39,787 nt of DNA. Origin: Porphyromonadaceae bacterium UBA7042 (GTDB taxonomy: Bacteria; Bacteroidota; Bacteroidia; Bacteroidales; Muribaculaceae). The number at the start of each line of letters is the position of its first letter. Position 1 is the stretch's first letter. Shown piece after piece: positions 32,836 through 39,787 of this stretch. The DNA lies in NCBI GenBank assembly GCA_002494015.1, contig DLAR01000005.1:1-39787 (forward strand), given 5' to 3'. Below the pieces are notes generated by a model that saw nothing but the letters and a program-made list of their open reading frames with translations, ran no database searches and was not told where the DNA came from. Both the position numbers and the translations under genes were made by a program.

Positions 32836-34503
32836 TTATTTTTTGATTTCGTTGAGAAGTGAGCGTGCATTGGCGATAGCGGCCTCGTTGATTTCACTGC
32901 CGCCGAGCATTGCCGCGATAGCAGTCACGCGCTCGTCGGGGTCAAGGAGGGAGATGCGGGTGTGGGTGGCATCTTCGTCATCTTCTTTATAGACTTTGTA
33001 GTGGCTGTCGCCCTTTGATGCGACCTGCGGGAGGTGGGTGATTGCAGTCACCTGAATGTTAGCCGAGATGTCACGCATCATGGCCCCCATGCGGTTGGCA
33101 ACGTCACCCGATACGCCGGTGTCAATCTCGTCGAAGATGATGGAGGGGAGTTGCATCTTAGATGCGATGATTGACTTTATGGACAGCATCAGTCGTGATA
33201 TTTCGCCACCCGATGCCGTGTCGCCCACCGGCATGAGCGGCTGATTTTTGTTGAATGCGAAAGTGAAGCACACATCGTCAATGCCTGTCGCGGTCATGTC
33301 GGTCTGTGTTACGCGAATGTCGCATTGCAGATTTTTCATGCCGAGCGGCATGGCGACGCTGCGCAGTGTCTCGGCAAATCGGAGAGCCTCGGCTTTGCGT
33401 GCTTCGGAGATTTCGGCAGCAGTCTCCCGGGCGAGTGCTCGGGCACGTCGCGCGTCACGTTCAAGCTCGCCGATTGTCTCGTCGGAATTGTCGAGGTCGT
33501 TCAGTTTGGCCTGTAACTGCTCGCGCAGCGCGATAAGGTCGTCACTTGTGGCGACATGGTGTTTGCGGCACAGAGAGTAGATGCTGTTCAGGCGGTCTTC
33601 GATTTCGGTCAAAGAATCTCCGTCGGCAGTGAGGTTTTCGTTTATGTCGCTCAGTGTGGATGCGATGTCGTTGATTTCGATTTTGACTGATTCGAGACGG
33701 GAGGGAATATCCTCGGCGTCTTCAAGTACTGATTCGAGGTCGTCGCAACGGTCAACCGCACGGTCAACGAGCAGGGCGGCATTGGATGTCCCCTCGCTGA
33801 GTGCGTTGATGACATCGACAAGCGCGCTTTTTATGTCGGCGAGATTGGACTGCACGTCGCGTTCCCGTTCGAGGTCTTCCTGCTCGCCGGGGACAAGGTC
33901 GAGTTCTTCAATCTGTTCAAGCTGATAACGGGTAAATTCCTCATCCTCTCGGTTGCGTTCGATGCGCAATTTCATTGCCTTGAGGGCTCGGGCCGCCTCT
34001 TTAAAGGCATTGTAACGGATTGTAAACCGTTTCAGGCGTTCTCCGTTGCCGGCAAGGGTGTCAATTACTTGCAGTTGGAAGTCGGGGCGGGCAAGGAGCT
34101 GGTTCTGATGTTGCGAGTGGATGTCGACGAGCTGAATCGCGACAGTCTGAAGCTTGTTGAGCGGTACGGGGGAGTCGTTGATGAAGGCGCGGGAGCGTCC
34201 GTTGGGAGAGATTTCGCGTCTAAGGATGCAATGGGTTTCATCCCATTCTATATCGGCGTTTATGCAGTATTCGCGCAGAGCCGGGTAGCCGACGACAGTG
34301 AAAACAGCTTCGATTACCGACTTGGCGTCATGGTTGCGCACGACACGCGAGTCCGCGCGTCCGCCGAGGATGAGTGACAGTGCGCCGAGTATAATAGACT
34401 TGCCGGCACCGGTCTCGCCGGTGATTACGTTGAATCCCGGGTGAAAATTGATGTCTACGGTGTCAATCAGCGCGTAGTTGGATATGTGGAGCGATTCAAG
34501 CAT
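32836..34503 (-). CDS. recN: DNA repair protein RecN
   Basis: This encodes 555 residues from ATG 34503 (MLESLHISNYALIDTVDINF); 49 further in-frame codons upstream overlap porD and are rejected. Walker A GETGAGKS is at 29-36, with a long SMC-like coiled coil in the middle (~150-380). An ABC signature-like 'SGGEISRLMLSIKSI' and Walker B 'LPSIIFDEIDTGVSG' follow. It helps bring broken ends together in recombination repair. It lies 4 bases after porD, in the dnaN-to-recN run. Confidence 0.95.
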   Translation of the reverse strand: MLESLHISNYALIDTVDINFHPGFNVITGETGAGKSIILGALSLILGGRADSRVVRNHDAKSVIEAVFTVVGYPALREYCINADIEWDETHCILRREISPNGRSRAFINDSPVPLNKLQTVAIQLVDIHSQHQNQLLARPDFQLQVIDTLAGNGERLKRFTIRYNAFKEAARALKAMKLRIERNREDEEFTRYQLEQIEELDLVPGEQEDLERERDVQSNLADIKSALVDVINALSEGTSNAALLVDRAVDRCDDLESVLEDAEDIPSRLESVKIEINDIASTLSDINENLTADGDSLTEIEDRLNSIYSLCRKHHVATSDDLIALREQLQAKLNDLDNSDETIGELERDARRARALARETAAEISEARKAEALRFAETLRSVAMPLGMKNLQCDIRVTQTDMTATGIDDVCFTFAFNKNQPLMPVGDTASGGEISRLMLSIKSIIASKMQLPSIIFDEIDTGVSGDVANRMGAMMRDISANIQVTAITHLPQVASKGDSHYKVYKEDDEDATHTRISLLDPDERVTAIAAMLGGSEINEAAIANARSLLNEIKK

Positions 34504-34507
34504 GGCG

Positions 34508-35437
34508 TTATCGGTTTTCTTCCCCTTTCTTAATCTGATTGAGGCGTGTCTGTTCGGTCGGATAGAGGGGTGACAGGATGTCGTAGGCGCGTTCGCGCTC
34601 GTTCTGCGTACCTTTGGAGTAGATATTGACAAGCTCGTCGAGCTTTGCATCTTTGAACATCGACAAAGCGACGCTCATGGGGGCGACTTGGTAGATTTTG
34701 GTCAGGGTTTCAAGAGCTTTGGTAATGTTTGCCCTGCCTTTGTCGGGGGATACTGACATCTGGTCAAGACCTTGCAGATGGTATTGATAGGTCAGGTCCC
34801 TCATAGTGGTAGTAGCAGGGTCAGTCATCGAGCTAAGCACGGCCGAGCGGTTTTTGGTGTCCTCAAAGGCTTTCCAACCGCTTTCGCCCGACGATTGCGC
34901 GAGATGTACAATCGATTCCAGTCGTTCAAAGTATGGGTCACCGCCACGGGGAGAGAAGCTGTCAAAATCCATCGCTATGATAAGGTAGGCATAGAAGTTG
35001 AGAATTGCGGTCAGGTTGCTCTCCATCGTTGTCTCGGAATATACGAGCGGCTCGTTTTCACGATACAGGAATTCGATGCGGTTGTCTTTGAAATTGATGA
35101 GCGTCGTAGTGTATGAACTGTTGTAGACCGGTCGCGTGGACTGAATCTGCAAGTCTCCCGCCATCTTTCCTTCCCCTTCGTCATATTCCTTGATGGTGAA
35201 GAACAGGGTGCATTCGATTTTCTCGTTAGGGGAGAATTGGGCATTAGTCCATTTGTTGGTGTTCATATAGTCGTTAATCGCTTCCTGAAGGGTTCCGAAT
35301 ACTTGCTTGTTGGTCCCCTGTATTTGCTCGGAGTTGATTTCGACCTTGCAGTTGAGTTCCTGACCGGCAGCTGTGATGGCCGTGGTCAGGAGCATCAGGA
35401 TTGCAATTGCTGTATGGCGCATGGAGAGATGTGTCAT
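34508..35437 (-). CDS. porD: DUF4835 / type IX secretion protein PorD
   Basis: This encodes 309 residues. A signal peptide follows an optional five-residue lead (MTHLS-MRHTAIAILMLLTTA ... AAGQ); ATG 35437 is chosen because it lies one base after the coaBC stop, though Met 6 is possible. The mature protein opens 'ELNCKVEINSEQIQGTNKQV' and contains 'RDLTYQYHLQGLDQMSV', as in the DUF4835 family, which I recall as named PorD for its link to type IX secretion. A role in export of the sorting-tail proteins in this window is inference. Confidence 0.82.
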   Translation of the reverse strand: MTHLSMRHTAIAILMLLTTAITAAGQELNCKVEINSEQIQGTNKQVFGTLQEAINDYMNTNKWTNAQFSPNEKIECTLFFTIKEYDEGEGKMAGDLQIQSTRPVYNSSYTTTLINFKDNRIEFLYRENEPLVYSETTMESNLTAILNFYAYLIIAMDFDSFSPRGGDPYFERLESIVHLAQSSGESGWKAFEDTKNRSAVLSSMTDPATTTMRDLTYQYHLQGLDQMSVSPDKGRANITKALETLTKIYQVAPMSVALSMFKDAKLDELVNIYSKGTQNERERAYDILSPLYPTEQTRLNQIKKGEENR

Positions 35438-35438
35438 T

Positions 35439-36638
35439 TTATTTCAAAGTCAGGATTGTATCGAGGATGTCATTGGCGACCTCGGTTTTGGGTTTGAGCG
35501 AAAATTCAAGACGGCGGTTGTCAGAGGTGAGTATGGTAACCTTGTTGGTGTCGACTCCAAACCCTGCTCCGGCATCGCGCATCGAATTCAACACAATCAT
35601 GTCAAGATTCTTGCGGCCAAGTTTGTCAAAGGCATTTTCCAGCTCGTGGTCAGTTTCGAGGGCAAACCCGACAAGGATCTGGCCTTTTCCCTTCTCATGT
35701 CCGAGAGTGGCGGCGATGTCGGGGTTTTTCACCAGCGTTATGACCGGAATTTCGTCATGCTCGCGTTTGATTTTGCTTGTCGCGACTGATGCGGGAGCAT
35801 AATCGGCGACGGCGGCACACATTATTGCGATGTCGCTCTGCGGAAATGCTTCTTCGCAAGCGGAAAGCATTTCGCGCGCTGACTCGACGCGGATCACGTT
35901 GATGGCCGGATTGGACACCTGTACTGACACCGGCCCGCTGACCAGCGTGACATCGGCCCCGCGTGCCGCAGCAGCCTCGGCAATGGCATAACCCATTTTG
36001 CCTGACGAATAGTTGCCGATAAAGCGCACCGGGTCAATTTTTTCGTGGGTGGGGCCAGCGGTTATCAGTATTTTTTGCCCTTGCAGATCTTCGCGTGTGG
36101 CAAAAAAGCGGTCGAGAACCTCGACTATTTTTTCAGGTTCTTCCATGCGGCCTTTCCCGACGAGGCCGCTGGCAAGTTCGCCGCTCTCGGGCTCGATGAT
36201 GTGGTTGCCGTAGGAACGCAGCAGGTCGAGATTGCGACGGGTCGACGGATGGGCCATCATGTCGAGATCCATCGCCGGGGCGACGAATACCGGGGACTTT
36301 GCTGAAAGATAGGTGGTTATCAGCATGTTGTCGGCAACTCCGTTGGCCATTTTTGCGATTGACGAGGCTGTAGCCGGAGCAATGACCATGCAGTCGGCCC
36401 ACAATCCGAGGTCAACATGTGAGTGCCATTCTCCCGTATTGGCTGTAAAAAACTCGCTGACAACGGGTTTCTGACTGAGGGCCGAGAGGGTGACGGGCGT
36501 GATGAACTCTTTCCCGGCCGGGGTAATGACTACTTGAACCTCGGCACCGGCCTTGACGAGCAGGCGCAGCAGCGATACAGATTTATAGGCCGCGATTCCT
36601 CCGCAGATTCCGAGGATTACATGCTTTCCTTTAAGCAT
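35439..36638 (-). CDS. coaBC: Bifunctional CoaBC (PPC decarboxylase / phosphopantothenate-cysteine ligase)
   Basis: This encodes 399 residues. The N-terminal flavin decarboxylase half has 'GICGGIAAYKSVSLLRLL', 'SHVDLGLWAD' (active-site His) and 'PAMDLDMMAHP', where the usual Asn of PAMN is Asp. The C-terminal ligase half starts 'KILITAGPTHEKIDPVRFI' and has 'SSGKMGYAIAEAAAARGADV'. It carries out two consecutive steps from phosphopantothenate to phosphopantetheine for coenzyme A. Its start overlaps the upstream exonuclease stop by 8 bases. Confidence 0.96.
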   Translation of the reverse strand: MLKGKHVILGICGGIAAYKSVSLLRLLVKAGAEVQVVITPAGKEFITPVTLSALSQKPVVSEFFTANTGEWHSHVDLGLWADCMVIAPATASSIAKMANGVADNMLITTYLSAKSPVFVAPAMDLDMMAHPSTRRNLDLLRSYGNHIIEPESGELASGLVGKGRMEEPEKIVEVLDRFFATREDLQGQKILITAGPTHEKIDPVRFIGNYSSGKMGYAIAEAAAARGADVTLVSGPVSVQVSNPAINVIRVESAREMLSACEEAFPQSDIAIMCAAVADYAPASVATSKIKREHDEIPVITLVKNPDIAATLGHEKGKGQILVGFALETDHELENAFDKLGRKNLDMIVLNSMRDAGAGFGVDTNKVTILTSDNRRLEFSLKPKTEVANDILDTILTLK

Positions 36639-37398
36639 TTTTCAATCTCAATTTGATTGTTGTGAACGCATCCTTGGTATTTTGAGAGAAGTCGCCTTTA
36701 AGAATCCAGCTGTAATATCCGGGATCCTGACGGAGAACTTCCTCGGCAAGACGACCCTTGTATTTGCCGAAATTGATTACTTCCTTGCGGTCATCGTTGA
36801 AAATGAGTCGTCCCATCAGGTCCACGTTGCGGTTCTGAGTGGAAAATTCGCTCAGTTTCTCCATGTCGTTGGGCAGGTCGTCGTATCGGTCGAGCTGCGC
36901 TTTGAGCACCTCGTATGTGGCGCGGGTGTCGGCATTGGCCGAGTGGGCATCTTCGAGATTCTTACCGCAATAGAACTTATAGGCGGCAATCAGGTTGCGC
37001 TGTTCTTTTTTGTGGAAGATTGTCTGCACGTCGATAAACCGAGGCTTGGAAAAGTCGAATTTTACTCCGGCACGCTGGAATTCCTGATCAAGCATGGGGA
37101 TGTCAAAGCGGTTGGAGTTAAACCCGGCGATGTCACATCCGGTGAAAATGCGGGCCAAGTCCTTGGCGACCATTTTGAAAGAGGGGCATTGGGCCACATC
37201 CTCGTCGGTGATGTGGTGTACTGCGGTGGCCTCGGCCGGAATCGGCATTTCGGGGTTGATGCGGCGTGTCTTTTCGATTTCCTCACCCGATGGCATGACC
37301 TTTATAATCGAGATTTCGACAATGCGGTCTTTGGTAATATTTATGCCGGTCGTTTCAAGGTCGAAAAATATAATCGGCTTTTTTAGGTTGAGTTGCAT
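36631..37398 (-). CDS. DnaQ-like 3'-5' exonuclease
   Basis: This encodes 255 residues. The DEDDh exonuclease motifs are present: 'IFFDLETTG' (metal-binding DxE), 'IAGFNSNRFDIPML' and 'HSANADTRATYE' with the catalytic His and last Asp. The C-terminal ~60 residues ('VINFGKYKGRLAEEVLRQDP') form a small extra domain (exodeoxyribonuclease X-like C-terminal region). It likely proofreads for DNA polymerase III or trims DNA ends in repair. It lies directly after dnaN, 15 bases away. Confidence 0.9.
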   Translation of the reverse strand: MQLNLKKPIIFFDLETTGINITKDRIVEISIIKVMPSGEEIEKTRRINPEMPIPAEATAVHHITDEDVAQCPSFKMVAKDLARIFTGCDIAGFNSNRFDIPMLDQEFQRAGVKFDFSKPRFIDVQTIFHKKEQRNLIAAYKFYCGKNLEDAHSANADTRATYEVLKAQLDRYDDLPNDMEKLSEFSTQNRNVDLMGRLIFNDDRKEVINFGKYKGRLAEEVLRQDPGYYSWILKGDFSQNTKDAFTTIKLRLKNA

Positions 37399-37413
37399 TA
37401 TAATCTACGGGGG

Positions 37414-38544
37414 TTAGAATTCGGCAACGTTCATGGGCATGAGGAGCATTGTCAGCTTGGTGTCGGGCCGGTCTTCGGTGGGTACGATAACCGCCGGGCG
37501 CGAGGGGTCGGCAAGCTGGAACACAATCTTTTCAGTCCAAAGTATGCCTGTCAGGTCGGCGAGATAGAACGAGCTGAAGCCGATAACCATGTTGGTGCCG
37601 GTAAATTCGCAGTCAAGAGTCTCGAGTCCCGATGTGTTGTACTCGTTGTCGGAAGCTTTTATGGTCATCTTCTCGGGTTCGATACGGAACTTCAGCAGGC
37701 CGTGTCCTTCATCGACGAAAAGGCTTACACGTCGGCACGCGTTGCTGAACATCTGGCGGTCGACAGTAAGCGAGTAGGGGTTGGTTGCGGGAATCACGCG
37801 GTTGTAGTCGGGGAAACGACCCTTGACAAGTCGGCTGTCAAAGGTAAATGTGTCGGTCTCGAATATCACGCCTTGCTCGGGGTTGAGAACCACGCGCACA
37901 ATCTCGTCTTTGCTGAACACGCTCTTGAATACGTTGGTTGATTTGTTGGGGAGGATGAACGAGCCTTCGATGCGTGAGGCAATGCTTGTGTCCTCGTATT
38001 TGACGAGTTTATGGGTGTCGGTTGCCACGAAGATGAGACGGTCAGGCTTGATGTCCCACAGCACACCCATCATCTGAGGACGCAGCGGGTCGGTGCCGGC
38101 TGCAAATGCGGTTGATTCGAGCGCGCGGAGGAGGTTGGATCCGGGAGCGGTGAACTCGATGGAGTTGGCTTCCTGAGCGCGTTTTATTCGCGGATACTCG
38201 CTGCCGCTGATGCCCATGAACTTGTAAGAGCCGTTGGGGTGCGACATTTCGATTTCCATTGTTGTGTCATCGATTGTAAAGGTCAGCTCCTGTTCAGGCA
38301 TAACTCGCAGCAAGTCGACGATGCGACGCGCGTCGATGCACACTTCGCCTTCTCCCTCGACATCCATGATGGGAAGGCGCGCGCAAAGGGTGTTTTCGCC
38401 GTCACACGCGGCAATCGTCAGGGTTTCCCCCTCGATAGTGAACAGGAAATTGTTAAGGATTACAAGCGCGTTTTTTGCATTGATGATTTTGCTAACCGAC
38501 GAGGCATAGCTGTGGAGCGTCTTGCTCGGAACTGAGAATTTCAT
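37414..38544 (-). CDS. dnaN: DNA polymerase III beta sliding clamp
   Basis: This encodes 376 residues from ATG 38544 (MKFSVPSKTLHSYASSVSKI); 17 extra upstream codons fall in the leader. The three clamp domains follow in order, and the C-terminus ends 'TKLTMLLMPMNVAEF', matching the conserved clamp terminus. It forms a ring that tethers polymerase to DNA. It is placed here with an exonuclease rather than beside dnaA. A promoter and a leader palindrome lie upstream. Confidence 0.97.
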   Translation of the reverse strand: MKFSVPSKTLHSYASSVSKIINAKNALVILNNFLFTIEGETLTIAACDGENTLCARLPIMDVEGEGEVCIDARRIVDLLRVMPEQELTFTIDDTTMEIEMSHPNGSYKFMGISGSEYPRIKRAQEANSIEFTAPGSNLLRALESTAFAAGTDPLRPQMMGVLWDIKPDRLIFVATDTHKLVKYEDTSIASRIEGSFILPNKSTNVFKSVFSKDEIVRVVLNPEQGVIFETDTFTFDSRLVKGRFPDYNRVIPATNPYSLTVDRQMFSNACRRVSLFVDEGHGLLKFRIEPEKMTIKASDNEYNTSGLETLDCEFTGTNMVIGFSSFYLADLTGILWTEKIVFQLADPSRPAVIVPTEDRPDTKLTMLLMPMNVAEF

Positions 38545-38589
38545 TGTTCGATATCGTTTATTTGTTTCTTTTTTTTCAATGTTGTCTTT

Positions 38590-38603
38590 CGGCACAAGTG
38601 CCG
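38590..38603 (-). promoter_or_regulatory. Palindrome in the dnaN leader
   Basis: CGGCAC-AA-GTGCCG lies between the dnaN -7 box and its start codon, in the transcribed leader. It could be an operator or a short RNA hairpin. Confidence 0.4.
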
Positions 38604-38622
38604 TGTTCTGATGATTAATTTA

Positions 38623-38652
38623 CAAAGGTAGTGATTTTTCCGAAAACATCAA
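38623..38652 (-). promoter_or_regulatory. dnaN promoter
   Basis: A minus-strand TTG (38652-38650), a 19-base spacer and TACCTTTG (38630-38623) match the consensus, with a leader of ~70 bases. A second box, TAACTTTG at 38692-38685, has no well-spaced TTG. Confidence 0.62.
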
Positions 38653-38746
38653 AATCGGTTTTTCACTGCGTGGCATACGAGGCGCAAAGTTATATGCGAG
38701 CGCGGGCAATAGCGGGACCCTGTTGTGTTAAGATTGGTTAATGTTG

Positions 38747-39334
38747 CTATTTCACCCTGTCGGGATTCTTGGCAATGAACTCTTTCCACGATTTGGGGCC
38801 TGCGGCCGGAACAGGGCGGCTTGACTCGTAGTGGTGACACAGTGCCGCGGCAAGTGCGTCGGTGGCATCAAGCTCAATGTCAAGCTGTTCTGATTTTATA
38901 TCAAGCATGCGCCGCAGCATCTCTCTGACCTGCTCCTTGGAGGCAGCACCGTTGCCGGTAATGGCCATTTTTATCTTTCGGGGCTCATATTCGTGGATGG
39001 GCACGTCGCGGGCGAGAGCGGCGGCAATCGCCACTCCTTGCGCGCGTCCGAGTTTGAGCATAGACTGGACGTTTTTGCCGAAAAAGGGTGCTTCGATTGA
39101 CATCTCGTCGGGGAGATATTGCTCGACAAGCGACAGGACGCGCTCGTAGATGCGCGACAACCTGAGATAATGGCTCTCAAACTTGCTCAATTTTATCACC
39201 CCCATTGCTATCAAGGCGGTTTTTTTTGCCTTGACACCAAGTATGCCGTAACCCATTACGTTTGTACCCGGGTCTATGCCGATAATGATTTTGTCCCACT
39301 GCTTGAGTGACGGGTCGATTACATTCGGTGCCAT
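38747..39334 (-). CDS. ruvC: Holliday junction resolvase RuvC
   Basis: This encodes 195 residues from ATG 39334 (MAPNVIDPSLKQWD); an upstream in-frame start at 39439 lies inside the DUF4286 gene. Catalytic acids sit at D21 (GIDPGT), E81 (SIEAPFF) and in the C-terminal 'ELDATDALAAALCHH'. It cuts Holliday junctions during recombination. It is coupled to the DUF4286 gene by a one-base TGATG overlap. Confidence 0.96.
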   Translation of the reverse strand: MAPNVIDPSLKQWDKIIIGIDPGTNVMGYGILGVKAKKTALIAMGVIKLSKFESHYLRLSRIYERVLSLVEQYLPDEMSIEAPFFGKNVQSMLKLGRAQGVAIAAALARDVPIHEYEPRKIKMAITGNGAASKEQVREMLRRMLDIKSEQLDIELDATDALAAALCHHYESSRPVPAAGPKSWKEFIAKNPDRVK

Positions 39335-39651
39335 CAGCTGACCGGCAGTTCTTCCATATAGGTGGTGAAAAATACGAGCCGCTGTCCGAAACGGGTTGTC
39401 AGTTCCCGGCGCAGCCGGTCGCCCTCGCCGTCGTGCCACCGGGCCGCATCCTCGGCCGAGGCTGCACGGAGCTGGACGGCATATCCCTCGGCATCTTCCT
39501 GTACTTGGATGAGTAGGCGGGCGAGTACGGGGTCGGTCAGCAGCCCTGATGCGAGTGCCGAGGGGAAGTAAGATTCACGCACCCAGCGGAGAAACTCGTC
39601 GGATATGGAAATGTGGATGTGGAATGTTGTATTGAGTATAATCATTGTCAT
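39334..39651 (-). CDS. DUF4286 family protein
   Basis: This encodes 105 residues (MTMIILNTTFHIHISISDEF); Met 3 at 39645 is an equally good start. It fits the DUF4286 pattern: a short ferredoxin-like alpha/beta unit with 'FLRWVRESYFPSALASGLLT', 'VQEDAEGYAVQLRAAS' and 'LTTRFGQRLVFFTTYMEEL'. Function is unknown. I recall it standing next to ruvC in many Bacteroidales, consistent with the one-base overlap here. Confidence 0.85.
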   Translation of the reverse strand: MTMIILNTTFHIHISISDEFLRWVRESYFPSALASGLLTDPVLARLLIQVQEDAEGYAVQLRAASAEDAARWHDGEGDRLRRELTTRFGQRLVFFTTYMEELPVS

Positions 39652-39661
39652 TTGGGGTTTA

Positions 39662-39787
39662 GAGGGCGTTTCATGACAAATGTTAAATCCAAAGCCCGTT
39701 TTCGCGCGTCGGATTTCGTCATGAATCGAGGAAGCATAGCCGTAACTATGTGACCGAGATTCAGGGCGAAAGGCGACCGTGAAAACG
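39662..39787. repeat. Dispersed motif copy C plus long imperfect hairpin, cut by the window edge
   Basis: GAGGGCGTTTCATGACAAAT (from 39662, continuing GTTAA) is a diverged copy of the motif at 4465 and 22684. It is followed by a long inverted repeat: 39697-39739 pairs with 39746-39787 around a 6-base loop, with 33 of 42 aligned bases matching and one gap. The arms reach the window end, so the outer part may continue beyond it. Confidence 0.6.

Overview
The window looks like a stretch of chromosome from a gut Bacteroidota of the order Bacteroidales, most likely Muribaculaceae. The family-level call is inference from gene content and balanced base composition. The phylum-level call rests on several things seen directly: a SusC/SusD pair, secreted proteins with C-terminal type IX secretion sorting tails, a PorD-type protein, and many promoters of the Bacteroidota form (TTG, about 19-21 bases, then TAnnTTTG). 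No tRNA, rRNA, CRISPR array, prophage or intact transposase gene was found.

Layout. 1-3404: a 5'-truncated BspA-like leucine-rich-repeat surface protein, then a spacer of REP-like palindromes and a small lineage-type hypothetical gene (3918-4382). 4493-9898: a secreted GH13 alpha-glucan enzyme divergent from an OmpA-family porin, a hypothetical gene with a structured leader, and a rubredoxin too short for ordinary ORF calling. 9956-17591: a SusC/SusD nutrient importer, a Cbp1-like coiled-coil lipoprotein and a divergent LytS/LytR two-component pair. 17598-20519: a Rieske-like lipoprotein that lacks the histidine ligands, an SRPBCC protein, pyrE and a low-complexity secreted protein. 20586-28136: a type I pullulanase, a SpoU/TrmH-type RNA methyltransferase, and a co-directional ftsK-lolA-trxB run. 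28219-31993: a PorT-type beta-barrel, a DUF5686 outer-membrane protein and a CYTH-domain protein. 31986-39651: a compact minus-strand run in transcription order DUF4286, ruvC, dnaN, a DnaQ-like exonuclease, coaBC, porD, recN, rlmB.

How the genes work together. The two GH13 enzymes (4493-7234 and 20586-22610) point to use of starch or glycogen-like alpha-glucans, but they are not beside the SusC/D pair, whose substrate cannot be read from its neighbours. The LytS/LytR pair is a candidate regulator of local cell-surface genes. The ruvC-dnaN-dnaQ-coaBC-recN run is housekeeping replication, repair and coenzyme A biosynthesis with one secretion gene embedded in it.

I see no clearly new multi-gene system. 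The most interesting signals are small: a possible attenuator or small RNA upstream of the gene at 8784-9269, two nested dyads in the SusC promoter, a repeated motif of about 27 bases in three intergenic spots (one inside a 65-base inverted-repeat element, one next to a long imperfect hairpin at the right edge), a histidine-less Rieske-like lipoprotein, and a sensor-kinase promoter only 4 bases from its ATG.
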